A stretch of 64,000 bases of DNA from contig NC_073693.1 in assembly GCF_029784155.1 (NCBI RefSeq), forward strand, positions 331,518,592-331,582,591, read 5' to 3'. This DNA is from Uranotaenia lowii. Lineage: Eukaryota > Arthropoda > Insecta > Diptera > Culicidae. Both the position numbers and the translations under genes were made by a program. The notes under the pieces are model-generated. The model saw only the letters and a program-made list of their open reading frames with translations. It ran no database searches and was not told where the DNA came from. This document shows positions 43,766-55,500 of this stretch, in pieces (position 1 is the first letter of the stretch; the number at the start of each line of letters is the position of its first letter).

Positions 43766-46700
43766 TCTATATATATAAAAATGAATGTTTGTCTGTCTGT
43801 CTGTTACTTATAGACTCGGAAACTACTGAACCGATCATCGTGAAACTTGGCATCTAAGGGTTTTTGATGCCGGGGATGGTTTCTATGATAGTTACAAACC
43901 GCTCCGACTTAAGGGAGAGGGGGCTTCCATACAAAACATGTCACGGTGTGTTTATAGAAGATGTTTAAAAGAAAAAATACAGTAACTCTAATTTCTTCAG
44001 AAATGGAAAATTTAGCCTTTTTTGAATCATTTTCAGGCAAAATTAAAATATTTGGTCGGTGAGTCCCCATACGTTTTGATTTTTTGAAGATTTGTTGTCC
44101 ATATTTAAAAATTTTTATCTGTAAAATTATTCCAGTGCAATGGAATAGTAATTTTTTTCATTGAAAATTTATTTTTTTTTATTTTTATTCAAGTTTTTGT
44201 CATACTGAAACATTAAAAAATTTCAACGCCTGGAAAAATAAGTGATTTATATTTTCTGAAAACTCATTTTTAAATGAACATTTTTTTAAAAAAATTTTAT
44301 TATTTGTGATATCATTGCTATAATTGGTGTTATCTAAATGTAACTTGAATTTATATTCGTATGTGTAAATCTTGGAGAACTTATTCTTGTTCAAAAAATG
44401 ATACAGGAATAAGAACAGTTCAACACCATTTGATTTGTTTCCCACAAATTATTTAAAATCTTTTCTTTTTTCAAAATTGTTCTTTAAAATAGTTCCACCA
44501 TATGCAGGCTCTGGTGCATATGGGTACGCCCTTTAGAAAACATAAATAAAATTTTTGATGACACCACTCTTTTATGGCATTTTTTAACTTTGTTTATCTT
44601 AGTTTAATTTTAGACATTTATTAGCAGACCAGTTTTTAATTAAATTTAAAATATAAAATTTAGTTAATAGTTAAAGTACTTGCACTGAAATCCGTTTAGC
44701 TTTCGCTACATAACATTTATTTTAAATTTATTTTTCTCATATTTAAGTGAATAAATTTTCTATCAATCATTTGAACTTCATTTTTGCTAAAGAATTGAAG
44801 TATTGATGATATTTTGGAATTCATGATCAACAAAAGATGAAAAACGATTTTTTTAAAGAGAAATTTTAATTTTATCGACGGCTTAAGACCAGATTTATGC
44901 GTTTTATATTTTTTTTTGTTTTATGCGTTTCTATTGTTTATTCAAATATTATTTCTATAATTTTGACCATCATTGGTATAAAGTAAAAAGGGTGATGATT
45001 GCTTTACTGTAACATCAATGCTTCATTGAGGTTCTATTTAATAATAAAGAAAAACTTCAGTGTACAGTTGAATAACTAAAATAAGAAATGGATGAACAAA
45101 ATATGATGAGTCTTACGCGCTGCAGGCTAGCTTACTATCGATCATTTGCAATTCACTTTCGCAATTCACGACAATTCTGTTGATTTTTGTAAATTTAAGA
45201 TCGGCAAAAGGTTTGAAACGCATTTTTTGGAAAAATTTCAAATTTATCAGAATTTTAGACTAATATATTAATAAATATAATATATTAATAAATATAATAA
45301 AATTATTTCCAAAAAATACTATAAATTCGATTTAAAACAAGGGATTCAAATTTTTTAAATAATATAGTGGTTTGGAAACCATAGAAGCTTTGATTATTTA
45401 ACCTTAACAGTGATGCTCCTTGAATAAAATGGAAGAATCACAGAGTACAGCAGGGTTACAAAAATTTGATTGGAAAATGATTAAATAACTAGATTACAGG
45501 AAACCCCGGGTTTTTCATGATCATTGTATCAAAAAACAGTAACAAATTGAACTAGATTGAACTGCTGTAGCGATTTGCTTTGAGTCTGAAGTGCAGATAG
45601 AATTTTGAGACAATTAAATCAGGAGAAGTATAAAAACTAATTTTTCTTTAAAAATTGTTTTAAACGGATCGTTTACTTTTGAATATTGATTTTCTTAATT
45701 TATAAAAGCTTCGGTTAAGACAAACGTTTCTACTCTAGATCGCATCACGATACGTGTTTTCACAAAAAAAAGTTATAGCGCTTCCTAGTGTTAACTGATT
45801 TTCCTCAACATTCAGTATTTTTTAAATAAAATTCCCTCCAGTGTTGCCACAATCAGGAAATCTAATGACAGCAATGGATTCAGATGGATTCATATAAGGA
45901 TTTAAATTATTCTAGATAGTTCTAATAATTTCAGATAATTTGACTCTCTCAGACTGCTGACAGGATTTGCCAGCCAATATTGAATTTTAAGGATTAGAAT
46001 ATACTTTTTTGGCATATTTTTACGTTTAAACAGCTCTGTTACTAATTAAAATAAAAAAGAAAAAAAGGGTTTCAAAGTTTCTGATGACATTGTTGAGTTA
46101 TTTGTTTAATTTAAAAGTAGTGAAAGTCAAAATTAAGATAATAAGCATCTGTGAAATTATAAAATACTAAAAATATATTTATTTTTTAAAAAATTCAAAT
46201 AGAAAATTTTCAAAAAAATGTTTTGTATGGGGAGTCACCGACAGAATATTTTAATTTTTGGTGAAAATGAACCGGAAAAAGCTCTAATTTCAGCCCATGC
46301 AAAAATTAGCGTTACTGTATTTTTTTTCTTTAAGTCCTTCTACGAAACACACCGTGATGTAGTTTTTCGAAACAAATTAAAGTCATGACATCCATTTTCT
46401 CGAGGTTTTTTTTCCTTTGGGCGGTTTGTTTTTCGTCTCCATGGACGAGGCGTCGCGAGCCAACGTCGTGAGAGGATAGTAACCATGGCATAGCATACTG
46501 ATCAGTGGGAATATTTTGGCGCGTATTTCTCAACCAAGCATTATTTTCAATGAAAGGGGTGGCGATATGAAGCCTTGATGTGATTTTTTTCCTACTTGAT
46601 TCCTAGCTCATTTGTACAGCACATGGCTATGAATGCCGCCTAGATGTGACCCAGATTGACATTTTGCCGATCGAATAAAACATATACCTACAATTTTTTT

Positions 46701-48810
46701 TGCCAAAATCAGAAATTGAAAAGTCATGGCATCCATTTTTAAAGATTTTCTTTTCTTTGAGGGGTTTATTTTTCGTCTCTATGGTCAAGCAAACGTCGTC
46801 GCAAGTGGATAGTAATCAAAACATACTGTTCATTGATCGCTGGAAACTTTTAACAATCAGGCGCCTGTCTCAACCAAGTACCTATATTTCTTATGCACGT
46901 GGGGCTGATATGCAACCTAGATGTGTTTTTTCTTGCTTAATTGTACACAGCACGTGGAAATAAATGACGCCTAGATGTGACACGGATTGGTATTTTATCA
47001 ATCGAATCAAAACCAATTGAAAGATTAGCAAAAATACTTCCATATTTAGTTCGTGTTAATGTAGCTAGAATTTGTTGTTACTTCGCGGACAACTGAAAAA
47101 AGATACAGAAAGTAAAGAATTTACATAAAATTTTTCAACCCATTTCGCCTACAAGGTTATTTTTGAATCATATTGATAACTGAAATATGAATAAGATGTT
47201 TTCTACAGAGGTAGATCGGAAACATTTAGTTGAACATGTAAAAATGTACTTAACTGAAGTTTTATGAGGCGCTATTAAAATTTAAAAAGATCAAAAAATC
47301 CGATCCGACACATGAACTGATTGTTTATTGTTTAAAACATCAAGAGCTTTTTCTTTAAATTAGATAAGATAGGACTGACGTGTGCATAAGTGAAAGGTAT
47401 CAGTGAAATAAATGATTTTTATTGACCAAAAGTGAGGGAATTCATTTTCCGAAAGAATTTTCATTCAAGGAACACTAGAGCATGTTCGAACGTTCAACTT
47501 TTCTCTGTTACCAAAAAAATAAAAAAATATGTTTTCTTCTATAAATTGTTACTTCGGCCCAAATACACAACTGAAACGAATTGAGGAATGAAAATGGAAG
47601 GTTTTTATTTTAAAAAATTCTGAAAAAAAATCATCGTACTTTTAACTTACATACCAATTTAAGTACGTACTCAACATGAAAAGTGTTTTTGTGTTACATG
47701 GCTGCATAAAAGAGACTTTTGATCCGCTTCTTTTTTTGAAAAGTGAGACTTTTGAACAGATATTCATCTGGAAGCAAAACTTTTATGAGAAATTTTTAGT
47801 ATCCCCTTGAAGTGTTAAAACCACTTTATTCAGTGATATTTTTTAAATATTTATAGTTTTTCGTTTAATAAATTTATTTAAAAAAAAGAAATTTACACTG
47901 TATAAAATCGATTATTTTCATATCACGATAAGTGTTTGGGAAAACTTAAAGCTGTAATGACTCATGTCCACGAGTTTGGCATATGGCGGTTTCGCCATTT
48001 TTCAACATAATTTTGGTGCGAAAAGGATAGATATTCAAACTGCTTCGAAGGGCGAGGATGATGAAAAAGGCTGTTTGAAAACGGTTATTAAAAATCCTTT
48101 TCATCGTTTTTTTTTTTTCAAATTTCTATAACTTATTTTTTCAACTCCAAAAAATACACCATCTAAATTCTAAAGCTAATCAGGAGCTGGAAGTGCTTAT
48201 AGTGCAGAAAATTAGGAATATACTCAAAATACTGTCCTGATTCACGCTATTGGTCGGTTTTCAAAATTCTATCTCCATAAAGTCGATATGCAATAAATTC
48301 CAATATGCAAATCTTTTTCTTTGAATCAGAAATTTATGTAAACTCGAACCGGGTAGATCAGCCTACCTTCTTCAAGCAGTGGAGGACAAAATTGGAAAAG
48401 ATAAGGGAGCTCCCATGTAAGTTTAAGATGAAGATCTTTTTTGCGTACGGATATTTGGCATAACTCAAAAATAGATGTGACAAATGTTTTTATGAAAGTT
48501 CGTAACTTCCCACTTTGGGAAAAATGGTGGAAAATCCATAAATTTTGACATTATTTAAGTCATTATGAAGCTTTAAAAACTGAGTACAAATTTTAGATCT
48601 TGAAAAACAAATTTAGAGATCAAGTCTCAGTAAATAATATATACCATCTTTGAATCGCAATTCGGAACTCCAGCTGCAGCTCTCATTTCAAAGTATTTGG
48701 TTCTGACCTATGATAAGGTTTGATTTAAAAAAAAATGCTTTCAAAAATCTAAATTTTTACAAATAACATTTATTTTTGGAAGGTGTAGCAAAGCACACCG
48801 GGTCAGCTAG
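43766..48810 (+). mobile_element. Helitron-type element, non-autonomous, about 5 kb
   Basis: The 5' end TCTATATATATAAAAATGAA, followed by GTCTGTCTGTCTG and GACTCGGAAACTACTGAACC, is the stereotyped start of insect Helitrons. The 3' end AAAGCACACCGGGTCAGCTA then G finishes with CTAG and is followed by T, as Helitrons insert between A and T without a target duplication. No Rep/helicase frame is present. The interior includes an inverted pair (about 43930-44075 against 46225-46360) and a degenerate direct pair (46379-46690 and 46725-47010). It may therefore be two or more elements nested, not one. Confidence 0.7.
46379..47010. repeat. Direct repeat of about 340 bp inside the Helitron
   Basis: AAGTCATG.CATCCATTTT, CTTTG.G.GGTTT.TTTTTC, GTCTC.ATGG, GATAGTAA, CTCAACCAAG, GATATG.A.CCT, GATGTG.TTTTTT and GCCTAGATGTGAC occur in the same order in both halves (46379-46690 and 46725-47010). 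No reading frame is shared between them. Confidence 0.65.
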
Positions 48811-49745
48811 TAGTGAATAAAATAAAAAAAAACAGTTCAGAACTTTGATTTTTTAATGTTAATTTTATGCTTTTAAACCTTCTGTCAGGAGGTAAATATT
48901 TGGTATTTGGTTTGATTTAACCATTTCTTCGGAATTCGGCCCAGAACGGTACCAAACAATCTTGCGCGACCTGACGCGACTGGCTTTAGAACATGGGTAA
49001 AGGTGGGGGCCAATAAACCTAGACGATCGAACGAGGACGCGATTTGGCAAACGACGAACGGACACCGCACCGGATTATGTAAGGTTTAAGGCAGCTGTCA
49101 CCCGTAATGGCCAAGGCGGCCGGGGCAGTGCAAGTCGAGTGAGTGCAATCGTTTGAGCCCTGTCTCCTCGGTCGTCTGTCAATCTTGGAACTGCGCCTGC
49201 CGATAGCGACGACGACCGAGAGACATTGACAAAAAAATGACGTTTTTCTCTTTTAATTTTCACTCAATCGTAAGACTTATTCAACAAACTGTATCGGCAC
49301 CGAGAAGGTCTTGAACCGATAGCGTTAAAAATAGTTGTTTTCGACAGCGCTGTAGTTTGAGAAGTTTTTTTCCTTGAAAATCTTGAAAAACTTAAGATTT
49401 GATAATTCAATCCTTTGAAAAAAGGAGAAAATATCTAACCCAAGTTTATCCTTAATCGGGTGCTTTAAATGAGCTTGTAGCAAATGTCCTTTTTCGTCAC
49501 TAAATTGTTGCTCATTGAGAGATTGACTGCAACAGCATACACATATAAGGCGGGATATTTTTAGAACAAATAACCACCAGCACGGTGCTTGACGAGCCCC
49601 AATGAATGCCTTGAGAGATTCGTTCGTGGTGATCACCTAAGAAGACAACGGTTCTTTCTTGATGATCAATTTCACCGTCACGGCTATAAGTTGATTGAGA
49701 AAATATATGCACCATGCACCTACCTTGCACTAATCCTGCTCCCCA
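48811..49745. other. Gene-free stretch with a GC-rich block
   Basis: From 48940 to 49230 the DNA is GC-rich and non-repetitive, with several CGACGA and CGGTCGT words; a possible plus-strand donor ATTATGTAAGG occurs at 49074. This is a candidate promoter or first non-coding exon, possibly of Acsl or a neighbour, but direction and transcription are unproven. Confidence 0.3.
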
Positions 49746-49749
49746 ATTG

Positions 49750-50285
49750 CCCTACTCTTGTCCCACTTTGACTCCATTCTGTTTCTACTTTGACACTCCG
49801 CTTTGCTCTAATGAAGGACTACGTGAACAAGCTTTGAATTTTCTCTGGGTCCAGTGTGATTCTATTCGGGAGCCCTTTAGTTTCCTGGAGCTATGTTTAC
49901 CTTAATTCTTATTTATGAAACTACTTTAGCTACTACTTCTCTACTCTGGCTTTACTGTCCTGGAATGAGACTCTAACTCGTACCGACTCATTCCAAACTT
50001 TGGTCCTATCCTTGTTTAACTTTGATTCTTTTTTTTGTCGAATTATTGTTCGTTTTTGACTCTAGAAATTCTTCAGTTCTACTCTGGATCTTTTGGATAC
50101 ACTTAAACAGTTTTCTTTAGTATTTTAATCATTTATCTGATTCTGATCCAATGCGATCTCTTGGTTTAATCTGACTCTACTCTTCAGCATCATTTTAGTA
50201 CTACCTTCAGATCCATAGTTGATCGTTGTTGATCATCTTGACCTTTTATTGGTTTTTATGTATATCTTCCAAGACTCTTTATCTC
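49750..50285. repeat. Degenerate ACTTTGATTCT-type satellite
   Basis: Words such as CTACTTTGAC, CTTTGATTC, TCTACTCTGG and GGTCCTATCC recur through this stretch, the reverse-complement texture of 37850-38350. It grades into the CTCTA array on its right, so the pentamer array may have grown out of this repeat. Confidence 0.5.
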
Positions 50286-51500
50286 TTCTCCACTCTACTG
50301 TACTCTACTCTACTCTGCTCTTCTCTACTCTACTCTACTCTACTCTACTCTACTCTACTCTCTACTCTACTCTACTCTACTCTACTCTACTCTACTCTAC
50401 TCTACTCTACTCTATTATACTCTACTCCATTTTACTAAATTCTACTCTACTCTACTCCACTCTACTCTACTCTAATCTACTCTATTACTCTAATCTACTC
50501 TACTCTACTCTAATCTACTCTAATCTACTCTACTCTACTCTGCACTACTCTACTCTACTCAGCACTATTCTACTCTACTTTACTAAACTCTACTCTACTC
50601 TACTTTACTGAAGTCTACGATACTCAAATCTAATTACTTTACTAAACTCTACTCTACGAAACTCTAGTCTACTCTGCTCTACTCTACTTTACTACACTCT
50701 ACTCTACTCTACTCTACTCTTTTCTACTCTACTTTACTAAACTCAAATCTACTCTACTTAACTGAACTCTACTAAACTCTATCTACTCTACTTTACTCTA
50801 CTTTACTAAACTCTACTCTACTCTACTCTACTCTCCACTACTCTGTTCTACTCTACTTTACTAAACTCTACTCTACTCTACTCTTCTCTGCTCTAATCTA
50901 CTCTAGTCTTCTCTGCTCTATTCAACTCTACGAAACTCTGCTCTACTCCACTTTTCTCTACTCTACTCTAGTAAACTCTACTCTACATTAATAAACTCTA
51001 CTCTGCTCTACTCTACTTTACTAAACTCTACTCGACTCGACTCTACTCTACTCTGCTAAACTCTACTCTACTCTCTACTCTACTCTACTCTACTCTACTT
51101 TACTCTACTTTACTCTACTCGTCTCTACTCTACTCTTCTCTACTCTTCTCTACTCTCCTCTACTCTACTCTACTCTACTCTACTCTACTCTACTCTACTC
51201 TACTCTACTCTACTCTACTCTACTCTACTCTACTCTACTCTACTCTACTCTACTCTACTCTACTCTACTCTACTCTACTCTACTCTACTCTACTCTACTC
51301 TACTCTACTCTACTACTCTACTCTACTCTACTCTACTCTACTCTACTCTACTCTACTCTACTCTACTCTACTCTACTCTACTCTATCTACTCTACTCTAT
51401 CTACTTTACTCTATCTACTCTACTCTATCTACTCTACTCTATCTACTCTACTCTATCTACTCTACTCTACTCTACTTTACGTTACTTTATTTTACTCTAC
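50286..51500. repeat. Large CTCTA pentanucleotide microsatellite
   Basis: About 1.2 kb is almost entirely CTCTA units. The purest run spans roughly 51160-51314 with no interruptions. Elsewhere CTTTA, CTAAA, CTGCT and similar variants break it. Between 51385 and 51470 a 14-bp higher-order unit (CTCTATCTACTCTA) is repeated about six times. The long open frame reading STLLYSTLLYS is a repeat artefact and not a gene. Confidence 0.98.
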
Positions 51501-52124
51501 TATACCGAAGTTATCGAGCAAGGAATCAGGTGGAGATTGTCGAACAGGAACCTGAGGAAGCACGTTAAGCTGGAAAAATCTACGAGCCAAATATAAAGTT
51601 TTGCGTCAATAGATTGTTGGAGCGGAGACATCGGAAGGTCGCCGAGCCGGAACCAATCGAAGGTATTATCAAAACAATCTACGACAACGAATCACAATAA
51701 CATACGCATTACGTTTGCAGAAGGAGCTGAAGTGGGGTAAAAAGTTAAAACCAAAGTAGTTTAAGTGAGGTTTAAATTTTCAGTTTCTTCTGAAGAACAA
51801 GTCTCTCTTTTCGACTACCAAAAGTGCTCTCAAAAGTGCTGTAACTCCCAGCCAACATTTTTGTAGCTATATTCTTATGCTGTTTTGATATACATTCCAT
51901 ATACACTATAAAATGATCGTATAAAAGTACAAAAAACAGCATTTACCTGCCAAAGTGGGGGAAATATACATAAATAAATTACATTTCTTTCTAAAGATAG
52001 GAAAACTACACGAATTGGGTGTGATCCGACACCTTATTCGTATTTATCGGAAGAATACAAGAGAGCGCAAGATTTCTTTAAATTTCATAGGAAATTCATG
52101 GTAAATTGGGTCTTTTCACATTTA
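51501..52124. other. Gene-free stretch after the microsatellite
   Basis: 51510-51720 is balanced in composition but broken by stops in all frames. The rest is AT-rich. Nothing recognised. Confidence 0.4.
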
Positions 52125-52132
52125 AATTGGGC

Positions 52133-53163
52133 CAGGGTGGATTTGATTTAAATCAAAGTGATTTAAATCATGATTTAAATCACGATTTAAATCACTTGAT
52201 TTTGATCAGTGATTTAAATCAAAGTTTCTCAGTGAATAAAATACCTGAAATTTAGTGATTATGGAATGGTTTTTTCATTTTTCCACATTTTTAAGCATCG
52301 AAGCATCCCCTCGGGAATTAAGAATTGATTTTTTTTTCTTGCTCCTTGTGATATTCCGAAAGTTGTGATTGATGTCGAATGCTTGTCCACGTAGCAGGAG
52401 GTTGGAGTTTGGATAATGTCCACGTGGATAAATTTTACTCAAATGTAATTCAATGAATATATTTTGATATGAAGTAGGCATTGGCAAACAACTTCCGCTC
52501 AAGTATGCTCAAAATAATTTTTGTTCATTTCTTTCAATCAAACTGAAGTGAATTTTCTTTTCTTTTTTTTAAATAAAGTCATCTGATTTTTCATGTTTTT
52601 GCATTTCAACGCTCAACTTTTTTTAAAAGTAATGAATTAGAATTTATTCTATTTGTTTGATTTTTTGATTTCTCTGAACCAAGAGAAAAAGAAGGCTGAT
52701 TAAGTGCTAAATTCGAACTCGTAGTCTCTTTAAACAGTGTTTGGTGAATTTCTAACTATAAAATTAGACGAGGACAGTAGAAAACATGCATTACAAAGGA
52801 GTAAGCTTACGAAGGAATTTAACAAAAATTTTCAAGACAACCGTCAACCGTTTCAAGTCGTTAGATACAAAGTCGAATCGAAGCGGATTTAGTTTGAAAA
52901 GCATTGGTCTTTGATGAATGTTCACAATCATGAATCATGAATGTTCAACTGATACAGCCTGAATAAAGCTGAGTTTAGCAACTCAGCTTTATCACATGAC
53001 AGAGAACCTTCGGATGCTAAAATATTTTCCTCAAATGCAATTTATAGAACAAATTCTATTTAAATCAAAAAAATCTGATTTATATCAAAAAAATCTGATT
53101 TAAATCAAAAAAATCTGATTTTTTTGATTTTTTTGAAAAAACCATTGATTTTTATCCACCCTG
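52133..53163. mobile_element. hAT element, non-autonomous, exact 8-bp target duplication
   Basis: The element starts CAGGGTGGATTTGATTTAAA and ends with the inverted ATCCACCCTG. AATTGGGC flanks it exactly (52125-52132 and 53164-53171). GATTTAAATCA palindromic words crowd both subterminal regions. A CAGGG start plus an 8-bp duplication identifies hAT. The 1,031-bp interior carries no complete transposase; a minus-strand frame at 52275-52502 is not recognisable. Confidence 0.9.
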
Positions 53164-53202
53164 AATTGGGCCAAATCAATTACCATTACTAATCTTATCA
53201 TA

Positions 53203-54498
53203 AAGGGTGATACGTTCAAAATTTGGTCAAGGGCAAGCGCGTGTAAATCGGTGAAATCGTTTGTTAAAAAAATCCAATTAAATTTCTTTTTCAAGTTTAA
53301 TTAGTATAAAATTCAGGACAAATATTCAGTTAGGCTCCGCTTTTCCAAATCCGAATTGCCGGGCCTTACGCTTAACCCCTGCCATCAGCTTTTGTACAGC
53401 CACCTTGTCCAACCTCTTCACTGCAGAAAGTCAGTTTGCCTTGAACTGCTGCTCGTCCTTAGCAGTTTTTTTGGTCTTCTTTAGGTTCCGCATGACAATA
53501 GCCCAATATTTCTCAATTGGGCGGAGCTCTGGCGTGTTGGCAGGGTTCTTGTCCTTGGGAACCACCTGCACGTTGTTGGCGGCGTACCACTCCATGGCCT
53601 TTTTACTGAAATGGCAAGATGCCAAATCCGGCCAAATAGTACGGAACAACCATGTTTCATCAGGAAAGGCAGCAAACGTTTAATCAAACACGCTTTCACG
53701 TAAATTTCTTGGTTGACAGTCCCGGAAGCTATGAAAATGTTGCTTTTCAAGCCACAGGTACAGATGGCTTGCCAAACCAGATATTTCTTCGCGTACTTTG
53801 ACAGTGTCATGTGCTTGAAAATATCTGCGACCTTTCCCCTTCCTTTTGCCGTATAAAACTCCTGTCCCGGAAGCTGCTTGTAGTCGGCTTTGACGTAGGT
53901 TTCGTCGTCCATTACCACGCAGTCAAACTTCGTCAGCATCGTCGTGTACAGCCTCCGGGATCGCGCTTTGGCCGTCGTATTTTGTTTATCATCGCGATTT
54001 GGAGTCACTACCTTCTTGTAAGTCGATAGTCCGGCTGGTTTTTTGGCTCGATGCACGGTTGTAGAGGATACACCCAGCTTATTTGAGGCATCTCGGAGAG
54101 AAAGGTTAGGGTTTCGCTTGAAACTACCGGCAACTCTCTTTGCCGTCTCAGCGGCTCCCGGTTTTCGATTTCCCCCCGATCCAGACTTCCTGGCTGTCGA
54201 CAAACGTTCCCCAAACACTTTAATTACATTTGTAACGGTTAATTTGGCAACTTTTAGCGATTCTGCCAGCTTTGCGTGCGAGTAGCTCGGATTTTCGCGA
54301 TGCCCGAGCAAAATTTTGATACGCTGCTCTTCTTCCTTGGACGGCATTTTGACAACTGAAGAGTGAATTCCAAAATCTAAATAAGAGCAGCATTCTACAC
54401 ACACGCCTTCAAAATCAGCGGTGTTCAGGTTTTTTAAATGCAAAATTGAAAGAATTACGTCAAGTTGATATTGACCAAATTTTGACCGTATCACCCTT
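53203..54498 (-). mobile_element. DD37E Tc1/mariner-superfamily element, nearly complete
   Basis: The ends are AAGGGTGATACGTTCAAAAT and the inverted GTATCACCCTT, with a matched TTTGGTCAA inner part. TA flanks both sides (53201-53202 and 54499-54500). The 1,296-bp length equals the normal size of this group. DD37E (ITmD37E) elements were described from mosquitoes. The element sits 40 bp from the hAT element on its left. Confidence 0.92.
53326..54347 (-). pseudogene. DD37E transposase, one frameshift and one stop
   Basis: It starts at MPSKEEEQRIKILL (ATG at 54347-54345). Paired helix-turn-helix regions follow (SYSHAKLAESLKVAKLTVTN and LSLRDASNKLGVSSTTVHRA), with a GSGGNRK linker between. The first catalytic aspartate is in VVMDDETYVK. 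A one-base loss at about 53637 shifts the frame before the second, WPDLASCHF; the third acid is E in RPIEKYWA, 37 residues on. A TGA after DEQQFKAN replaces a probable TGG; the frame then continues to the natural stop at 53326. About 340 residues in total. These two lesions are the only ones I see, so it died recently. Confidence 0.9.
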
Positions 54499-54500
54499 TA

Positions 54501-55500
54501 CTTTTCAAATTCAAAATAAGAAATCTAAATTTGATACTGACCAAAAAAACATATTTTCGGAAATTCATTCAAAATTTAAAAATTCTATAAATCTGTAAAA
54601 ATTTTAAAATTCTGTGTTCTGTGAAACAGAATTTGCTCAAAATTCTGTGAAATAACAGATTTTTCTGTGATTTGGGCAGCCTTGCTTAGAACCCGCGCGG
54701 GAGCAAAATCATTTCAAAATTTATAAACATGGCAGACTTTCTATCATATCCGAATTAAACTGACTTCAGACGACATTTAATACGACCTTTCATGATGCAG
54801 TTGGAATTGCGATTCGCAACACCTTTGTAAACTACTTGAGTTATCATTTCTGATACGATTTCATGTTTGCTGGGCTAGCTCATATGTATCTTCTACGAGT
54901 ATGGCTCTCTCCTAGCTTAATAGTGTAATTTCTCTCTCAGGTCTATGGTCTAGCGCCTCTCTATTGGCTCAGTTCTTATTCAACTTAGGTTACACGCTGA
55001 CTTCACTCTAACCTATTGAACTTTATATTTGGGCTTTTGGTATTTTTTAGTTCTACTTTGGCTATGAACTTCTATTCATGCTAGCCTTTTTAATAGCAGA
55101 ACGATTACATTAAAGTCGTCAAAAAAGTTATTTTTTTCCGTCGGATTCAAAATCTTGAATGTGTATTTACATTGTGATTTGCTCTACGCCCATTTTCCAA
55201 TGGGCTTTCGGCACAATTTGTTCTACACTTTCTAGCAGCCCAAGGGACTATTTCAGTCCACAAAGTTGGAATTTCAGAACGCCATTCTTTTGAAAAAAAC
55301 CGTAGTACTCATAATGAGAATAGAAAGAAACATTTCCAAGAATGATTCGTAGGGTGCATACAGATTTTGTCCCAAAGTAACTGATACAATACTTTTCTTC
55401 TTTTTTTCCCGTCCAAAAAATCAACAATACCATCTTAATCAGCACGGTGAAGAGTAACACTTTTCTGTAGATCATTCGAGGAACCACATATAACCGTCTG
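54501..55500. other. Gene-free stretch with repeat debris
   Basis: 54590-54690 has TTCTGTGAAATAACAG and GGGCAGCCTTG words, resembling the interior and one end of the 5086-5369 MITE. 54890-55090 has CTACTTTGGC and CTCTATTGG words like the degenerate satellite at 49750. No gene seen. Confidence 0.4.

Noticed and set aside
50219..50611. Long plus-strand open frame of STLLYS repeats
   Set aside because: It is the direct translation of the CTCTA microsatellite; pentamer arrays without a stop word stay open by chance.
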